64,000 nucleotides of DNA, from the NCBI GenBank assembly GCA_963693085.1, contig OY856411.1:112597267-112661266 (forward strand), written 5' to 3'. Every line of letters starts with the position of its first letter. Positions within the stretch are counted from its first letter, which is position 1. Under the pieces are notes generated by a model that did not search any database, was not told where the DNA came from, and saw nothing but the letters and a program-made list of their open reading frames with translations. Source of the DNA: Alisma plantago-aquatica (lineage: Eukaryota; Streptophyta; Magnoliopsida; Alismatales; Alismataceae). The position numbers were made by a program, and so were the translations under genes. Below are positions 58,024 to 64,000 of this stretch, piece after piece.

Positions 58024-58296
58024 TTGATTAGAATTGATGATTTTACCCTCAAATATACTTGGAGCAGGTTTTCTAGGCTTTATGTTGAAATAGACATGTC
58101 TGTTCTAGTTCATCCAATGGTTGTCATTAATGAAACTGATTACCATGTAGAGTATGAATCACTTCCACCAATTTTCCATGGTTTTGGCTGTGTGGGCCAT
58201 GATCAGACCAGTTGTACAATAGTTCCCTTATCTGCAAACACTGAGTCACAAGAGAAGATTCTTGAAAAAGCTAGAGCACAATGGATTGAGGAATAA
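58024..58296 (+). pseudogene. LINE ORF1 fragment (DUF4283 end plus damaged zinc knuckle)
   Basis: A 91-codon piece that fits the end of a plant LINE ORF1 core: 'IRIDDFTL', then 'SRLYVEIDMS', 'YHVEYESLP' and a knuckle-like FHGFGCVGHDQTSC. The family pattern is CX2CX4HX4C; here the first Cys is replaced (the segment begins with Phe-His), the second pairing is unclear, and only the distal His and Cys are preserved. Flanks contain no other LINE-like sequence that I recognise. It is a third, unrelated LINE lineage rather than LINE-A or LINE-B. Confidence 0.6.
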
Positions 58297-58362
58297 GATA
58301 GGTGGCATATGTAATATGGGAAAAGTATACACACCAGAAAAATTGCTTGCACCACAAATTCT

Positions 58363-58540
58363 CACTACAACAAAAATGCTCATTAGTGGCATTTATTCTA
58401 GTGGTTTTCGGAAAAAAGCCACTATCTATCTAATGTACATGCATTTCTAATTAAAATGCCTCTAAACCACCTATTATAGAGTTTCTATAAAGGACTTAAC
58501 ATTAAAGGCATTTTTATATTTTATTAGTGGCAATCTTAAA
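58363..58540 (+). mobile_element. CACTA (En/Spm-type) transposon terminus
   Basis: CACTACAACAAAAATGCTC at 58,363 has the hallmark CACTACAA start of plant CACTA elements. The next 180 bp contain repeated TAGTGGC/GCCACTA-type motifs in both orientations (58,384, 58,399, 58,418, 58,529), as expected for subterminal transposase-binding repeats. The element should extend rightward. I did not find a convincing opposite end (TTGTAGTG) or transposase, so it may be truncated, or its other end may lie beyond the window. Confidence 0.65.
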
Positions 58541-58734
58541 TTGCCAAAGGAAATAAGGAAGTAGCTAATTAATTGGTATTTTTCACTTCCCACTTTCTGT
58601 TCACGCTCCCACACTGTAATCGCAAATGCCCGCTAATGTCTCCATGATTCCTCACTTTTGTAAGACCAACGCATCTGAGTGCCACTAGATCGTCACCCTA
58701 ACCGGTGTCTCGGAGGATCGATTCTACTAGATGA

Positions 58735-58890
58735 CTGGTGGCGGCGCGTGGAGTGCTACATTACCGTGGCAGAGTGCCACTTTGCCGGTGGTTGGAGAGC
58801 ATTTCGACTGCTTGCGGAGGAGTCCCACATTGCTGGCGGTTGGAGGAGCCCCAAGTATGGCGCCAAGGACCGCATTGCTGCCAGGTGAGT
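58735..58890 (+). repeat. GC-rich block with short degenerate repeats
   Basis: A GC-rich island in AT-rich surroundings. The motif GTGC/TACATT...GTGG, then GTGCCACTTTGCCGGTGGTTGGAG and GTCCCACATTGCTGGCGGTTGGAG, occurs three times about 20-45 bp apart. Several frames are open through it by composition; no known protein is recognised. It may belong to the CACTA element. Confidence 0.4.
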
Positions 58891-59111
58891 CCTGCCAGGA
58901 ATATAAATTTCATTGGTGATCATCGTTGTAGGTTTCACATCTTCCTTTCTACTAATCTTAGTGACAATACTGAAGGTGAGCCCAATGTTCTCATAAACAC
59001 CATTGTAGAATGCAATTTCTATATTTGTACTAACTTGAATGAGATAAATGGAAGATTAATATGGCATAAACGTGAACATAGATGACTATGTTGGAAAGGT
59101 AGATTTGATTA

Positions 59112-59700
59112 TCATGCATAACCCTTCGTTATAGGTTGTCTTGTTATTTTTGCTTCCAATTTACTATACCTCCCTACGAAGTTTGTAAAAGATTCACCAA
59201 TCTTTTGTCTGAGGTCTTTGAGGTAGTCTTTGGTTGGCATATACTCAATGTTCATGTGTACTTCTTGACGAAGAAATTGTCTAACTTGTCCCGTCACTTG
59301 ATTGTTTATGTATTGTATTGGTTTTACCATGTTAGAGCCAATCTTTCAAGTGATATTTGGAAGAGCCTGATCAATATCTTGCATCATCTTGCAATTTAAC
59401 CATGTCCATGTATCTTTACGGATGTGAAGAGTTAGGTCTCCTAACCCTTTTATTTAGAGTACTCGATGAAGTTAAAAAATTATTAGGAAGGTATACCTCC
59501 AAGAAGTAGCATAAGTCACATTATTGCTTGAGTCTTTGTTTCCATTCCTGCATCTCCTTCAGCTATTTTTCTTAGGGACTTTTCATTGTTCTTGTATAAC
59601 ATGAGAACTTGCATCATCATATTGCCATGAGGAGCCTAGGTGTTGTTCTCATTGTTAAACTATCTTGGGGACAACGCAGTTGGTATGACCAAAAAGGCAG
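59112..59700 (-). pseudogene. Ty3-gypsy gag fragment, minus strand
   Basis: The minus-strand reading near 59,390-59,345 gives LFQISLERLALTW, matching the 'LFxxSLxxxALTWY' signature of plant gypsy gag. After a frame change, 59,280-59,112 gives an 'FLRQE'-to-'NIEYMPTKDYLKDLRQK' stretch, then 'ESFTNFVGRYSKLEAKI', the usual 'ESFxxYAxRWxxxAAxV' region. Upstream (59,510-59,560) a 'LKEMQEWKQRLKQ'-like coil fits the N-terminal part. There are several stops and at least one frameshift. Zinc knuckle and pol are absent. The element type (Athila/Tat or other) cannot be fixed. Confidence 0.6.
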
Positions 59701-62640
59701 GTATGAGATTAGGTATGGGTTCATTAGTAAGGGAGGAATACCACTAATTGTGGGATTTTTTGGGCCTTTCTCTTTCTTGTTTTTGATTGGTTCGACATTG
59801 CCAATAGCACCTTTGACAAGATGAACATATGATATCTATATTTTCAAAGTTTCCTGGTAGGTTGGGTTGTTAAGAAATCAGTGGGAATTGTAAATAGTTG
59901 TTGCATTCTTGGAAGGGCATAAACTATCTGAGACAAGGTGAATTTATAATAGGCATCCCAAGGGGTTACTTTAGGGGGTAGGATGGTATCCCTCATTACC
60001 ACTTATTAAATGGAGAATGGTTATAAGGAGGGTTCACAATGACAACACTATTTTCTTCTCCATTATTTGAATTATTTCCACATACTTGGCCATTCTCTTT
60101 TAATTTATCTTCAATGGAGTCGGTTAGTGAAGGCACTACAACTAGGGCCACTAATGATGAAGCTTGATACTTCTAGATTAACTACTCACATTGAGGCCCA
60201 TGTTTGACATGATGACATCAATATTTTTTAAATTTGGCACCCACTATAATGATGATTGAGCCCATACTCACCATGAACATGACCAAGGATTATCTCTAGA
60301 CAATATGTTTTTAGTTGAGGTTGCATGTGTGTGAGAATAGAGCATATAAGGGCTTCTTTTGAAGGGTGTATTTCTAGTCACAATATCTATGTTAAAAGTA
60401 TCTATAACTCTTTGTCTGTAAGGCTAGAGTTTACCAGCCTAAGCAAGATGGCATAAATAAAAATGCCCTCTATAGAAAGGGGCTTTTAAGTAAAATACAG
60501 TAATATGTAGCAATTTAAGACTAACCATTGCATGGTAAGGGGAAAATGATACGAGAATGTCATAATCAAGAAAGGGTATGAATATATTTTTCATCGTGCA
60601 AGTCAAGGTGGTGTGATTAGCATTCTTGACTTGTTATCACATTGTTGGGGGGACATATAAAAAATAATTTTCCCCTTGTGAAGATGAAAAGGTTTCATCA
60701 AATAGTCATGTTTGACTTGGTGAGTAGCTTGATATGCTTCCTGATGATTTATACATATAATTTACTTATCAGTTCCTCAAGGGAACTTTAACATCTGATT
60801 GTTTATGTTTGTAGAGAATAGTAGGGTTTCTTCATCCTCTCATGGGTGGATATCAATATGGATTAATAAAGTGAGTCCTCATATGGGTGTGACTTAATGA
60901 AGAGGGGGTGAAGTTTATTTCTAAGGGATTAGGTATTCAACTATTTCCTAATTCTCATGGGGCCTCAAAGGAGAGTAAATATATGTTAAAATAAGGATTG
61001 TAGAATCTTCCGCAACATAGATTATGACAAAAAGAATGTTATTTTTGTTTATATCTTTTTTATTTGTGAATTTCTTAAGAAAATCATAATCTCTTATTCT
61101 TCATAACAAGTCTTATTGTGTATCCTAGACCTGTAGTCAAATTTTGTTTAAAATTTTGATATCATACGTATTGGTATATTGTTGAGATTCTAGGTAGGTA
61201 TGTGTTCCTCAATGATCGTATGGATCATGCTAATTCATATTTGGATTTGAAGTTTCAAATTTATTGATGGAATCATCAAGGAGTCAATAGTTTCTTAGCA
61301 TTTTTATTCTCTTTGTTGTTTTCTTATAAATGTTTACCAATATCTATGCCTCATATGGGTACAATGTAACTTGGAAAACGATTATCAAAAGGTCAAATTT
61401 GGTAGCATTCGATTGTTTTCTGGATTTTGAAAAAAGAGGGTTCTTACCCTAAAAAAATAGTTTGACAATATTTTGACTCTAATTGTGTTTTCAAAAGGGT
61501 TTACAATAGGTCAAAATTTTAGAAGAGTTTTAGCGCTATCTTGGGTTCCCAAAAGGGGGTATTATTCTCTTTGTATATGCCTCATAACATAAGTGTATCC
61601 CTTCATTTTCATAAAAATATCTTCAACATATCCAAAAATGTACCTCTAGTAGGTGAAATGGATGCTCTTAGCTTTAGTATGGTTACAATTTACTTCGTGA
61701 CTACTTAGGTCTTGGGATTTACTAGGCTATGAAAATGCCTTCGATATACCTCTTGATCATGGTGACCTCCACTGATTTGTAGTATGATGGGGTTGGGCAT
61801 GTTCATGGATAAAGATTATCCTACTTGCCACTGTTCCAGTCACTATTGATGTCCTGATATCTTTAGGGTTATGCATCGTGTGAGTGATGTGCTTATATAC
61901 ATGTCTACATAGGAAGAGGAGACTGTCAAGTCATGTGTTGAACCATTTATAATCATAACTAAATAGATACAACACATTAAAACTAATTATGTCACACTTA
62001 TTTGAAATTTTCATAGCTATGTAAACAATTCAATTTTCACCAATAGTTTTGGCATTTTTTTTGACCAATTAAAGTTAACAAACATATTGAAAAATATATA
62101 CTAAACCAAAACCAAACAATGAAATTAAAGGACATCTACATACATGATCACCAACTAAACTAAGGATATGTGGTCCACCATTATAATATGGGGAACACAA
62201 ATGTGTTCAAATTTTAACTTTCAAAAAAATGAATGATGAAATATAATCATACCATTTCAGAAAATTTTGATGAATTAATACTAGAGATAAATAAAAAACC
62301 CAATAAAAACTATATTTTGTTGTTTATCTAATTAAACTAATATTAGTGCCTTTTGGACCATGTCATGTAATGACCAACATGGTAATTCAGTCAACCATTC
62401 CCTACACATTTAGGTCTATCTTTTTGATGTCTCAATAGTAGGCTTCTTTTTATTAACAAATTATATTGATATGTGTTTAGTTTTGTGTTTTGTACACAGT
62501 AGGTTGTTTTTCAAATGATGACATAAATATTATAAAATATTATACCAATTTGTGTCTGGCTTTCCAAATAGTCTGAATTTCTTTTTGCCCATGCAATTTC
62601 TCCTTGATGTTTAATGTTCTAAAATGCATTGTGATGATTT
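59701..62640. other. AT-rich sequence without recognisable gene
   Basis: About 2.9 kb with only short, composition-driven frames. I see no terminal repeats, RNA gene or protein motif. It may be deeply decayed transposon DNA or interior of the CACTA element. Confidence 0.5.
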
Positions 62641-62929
62641 TTCATTTGGATTTGAAACATCACAGGGTTTGATGCCACATTCTAGGTTGGGCACAAAATA
62701 TTTTCCTAAGCCAAATTATATAGGATTTCAATAGAGATTTTAACTTAAGATTTAATGATTTTTTCCCACTCTTAGCTTTAGTTGTGTTTTTCTTATATGG
62801 ATTGGATTGATATGATTTTTTCCATGGATATGAACCACCACTTCGTTTCATGCCACATTTTCCTCAATTTGGGTGATATTATTGTTGTTGTAGTTTCATC
62901 TCATAATCCTGATACATTCAGGCCTAACC

Positions 62930-63578
62930 ACATTTTGTATGCTTAGTTCATTTTTAGCTAAGTTGTTTTCCAAATTCTGGCCATCGGTAGGATTTAGACC
63001 TACCTTTAATAGGGTTTGGTTTCCATTTGAGCCGATGTAGCTGGACATGGCTCTTTTTCATGTGTAAATCAAGTTGCATGACATACTTTGCAGTCATTGA
63101 TACATGTGTTAGGAGTCCACAACTGGTCTGTAAATCATGATGAGGCTTTAGTATGGTTGTTAATGTGTGTTGACCTTGGCTTAACCTATTTTATAAACAA
63201 GTAGATGTCAATGGTAATATAGTGAACCAATCCCTATGATTGATCCTAATTTAGTTCAGTATTGTTTTGCATTCATACACAATCGTGCTAAAATTTGCAG
63301 TGTGCATTTCCGATTTTAGGCTTGATATTTTTGATGTCACAACTTTACTGTGTGGGGCATGACATTTTCAGTACATCCAATGCAATAAGATTAGGGTAGA
63401 CTACAATTTGTATACCTACTTTATTTTTAGCCAAACTATTTTCCAAATAGTGCTTGTGAGTCAGATTTAGACCTATCCCTAATAGGGTTTGCTTTCCACT
63501 TGGGCCAATACAACTGAACATGTCTCTCTTCCATGTGCTATGCAAGCTGCATGATACACTTTGCAGTCATTGATACAT
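62930..63578 (+). repeat. Diverged direct repeat, two units about 470 bp apart
   Basis: 62,930-63,106 and 63,401-63,578 share an ordered set of blocks: TTTGTAT, TTTTTAGC, TTTTCCAAAT, GATTTAGACCTA, AATAGGGTTTG, GAACATG/GGACATG-like, and CTTTGCAGTCATTGATACATG. The second unit repeats the last CAGTCATTGATAC once more. No gene is associated. Confidence 0.65.
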
Positions 63579-64000
63579 GCAGTCATTGATACTTTCTGGC
63601 TGTATATGTTCTAAAGGTTTGTAGAAGATGAGCTTGTAAAAGCTGAGGTTGTAGGTTTGGAAACCATGTTGGTGGTTTTGAGGTTTACGAATTCTCCTTT
63701 GATACTAGCAGATAGGACCCATGCTCCTGTTCATTTTCTAATTCAGTTCAAAATGATTAGAATGTGCCTGGGTCCTTATTATAAGTATGTTCTTTTATCC
63801 TTATAAAAAGTATTTCAAACATAGTGTCATGTACTCATAAAACTAAAGAGGTAGGAATCTATCTTATTTACATATAGGTCAGAGAATAATAACCTCACAT
63901 AACTCGTTTAGAAAATTTACAATTTTTAGATGAATCCTTCTTGTCATAAACTTTGTGGTACTATCAAAATAATAAGATGATAAAATTATCTTGTAGTAGT
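63579..64000. other. AT-rich right edge, nothing recognised
   Basis: No open frame, repeat or motif that I can support. The last bases (TTGTAGTAGT) resemble a CACTA end but are cut by the window. Confidence 0.5.

Noticed and set aside
62869..62893. TTGTTGTTGTAGTTTC as the right end of the CACTA element
   Set aside because: The terminal G of TTGTAGTG is missing and no matching subterminal motifs precede it.
63985..64000. TTGTAGTAGT at the window edge as a CACTA end
   Set aside because: It does not match the terminus at 58,363 beyond a few bases and is cut by the window.

Overview
The window looks like nuclear heterochromatin of a flowering plant. I recognise no host gene, rRNA or tRNA. Every coding signal belongs to a plant transposable element: two L1-type LINE families, Ty1-copia elements of several kinds (one Sirevirus-like), Ty3-gypsy elements including one with 3-kb LTRs, and one CACTA DNA-transposon end. 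That mix points to an angiosperm; I cannot name the species.

Layout. Positions 1-25,634 and 25,635-50,502 are two diverged copies of one block in direct tandem. Each reads: two 5'-half copies of LINE-A, a LINE-B, a further LINE-A, a minus-strand copia relic (copia-C) and the start of a plus-strand copia (copia-D). The two units then decayed differently. Unit 1 lost the 3' part of LINE-B and the 5' end of the third LINE-A, but keeps the rest of that LINE-A (6,481-13,125). It gained an 8.5-kb Sirevirus-like element (15,609-24,073, target duplication AAATA). Unit 2 keeps a full-length LINE-B (31,188-37,570), lost nearly all of the third LINE-A, and gained a 9.3-kb nested gypsy insertion (40,693-49,998, target duplication TAAAA). 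Each unit carries the empty site of the other unit's insertion.

From 50.5 kb onward the sequence is unique within the window: the rest of copia-D (plus), a decayed copia-E (minus, 52.5-56.5 kb), a LINE ORF1 scrap (58.0 kb), a CACTA terminus (58.36 kb), a minus-strand gypsy gag relic (59.1-59.7 kb) and a diverged tandem repeat (62.9-63.6 kb), all in AT-rich DNA.

Function. The only long intact reading frame is the Sirevirus-like gag (570 codons). Its pol has one stop and one frameshift, so this copy could at most be mobilised in trans. LINE-A ORF2 keeps its frame for about 3.3 kb despite 12 mapped stops; LINE-B ORF2 has both stops and frameshifts. I found no new cellular system. The most notable signals are structural: the tandem block with reciprocal losses, repeated palindromes in the Sirevirus LTRs and gag-pol spacer, the 3-kb-LTR element with almost no internal region, and the 2.82-kb tandem array of 5'-half LINEs.
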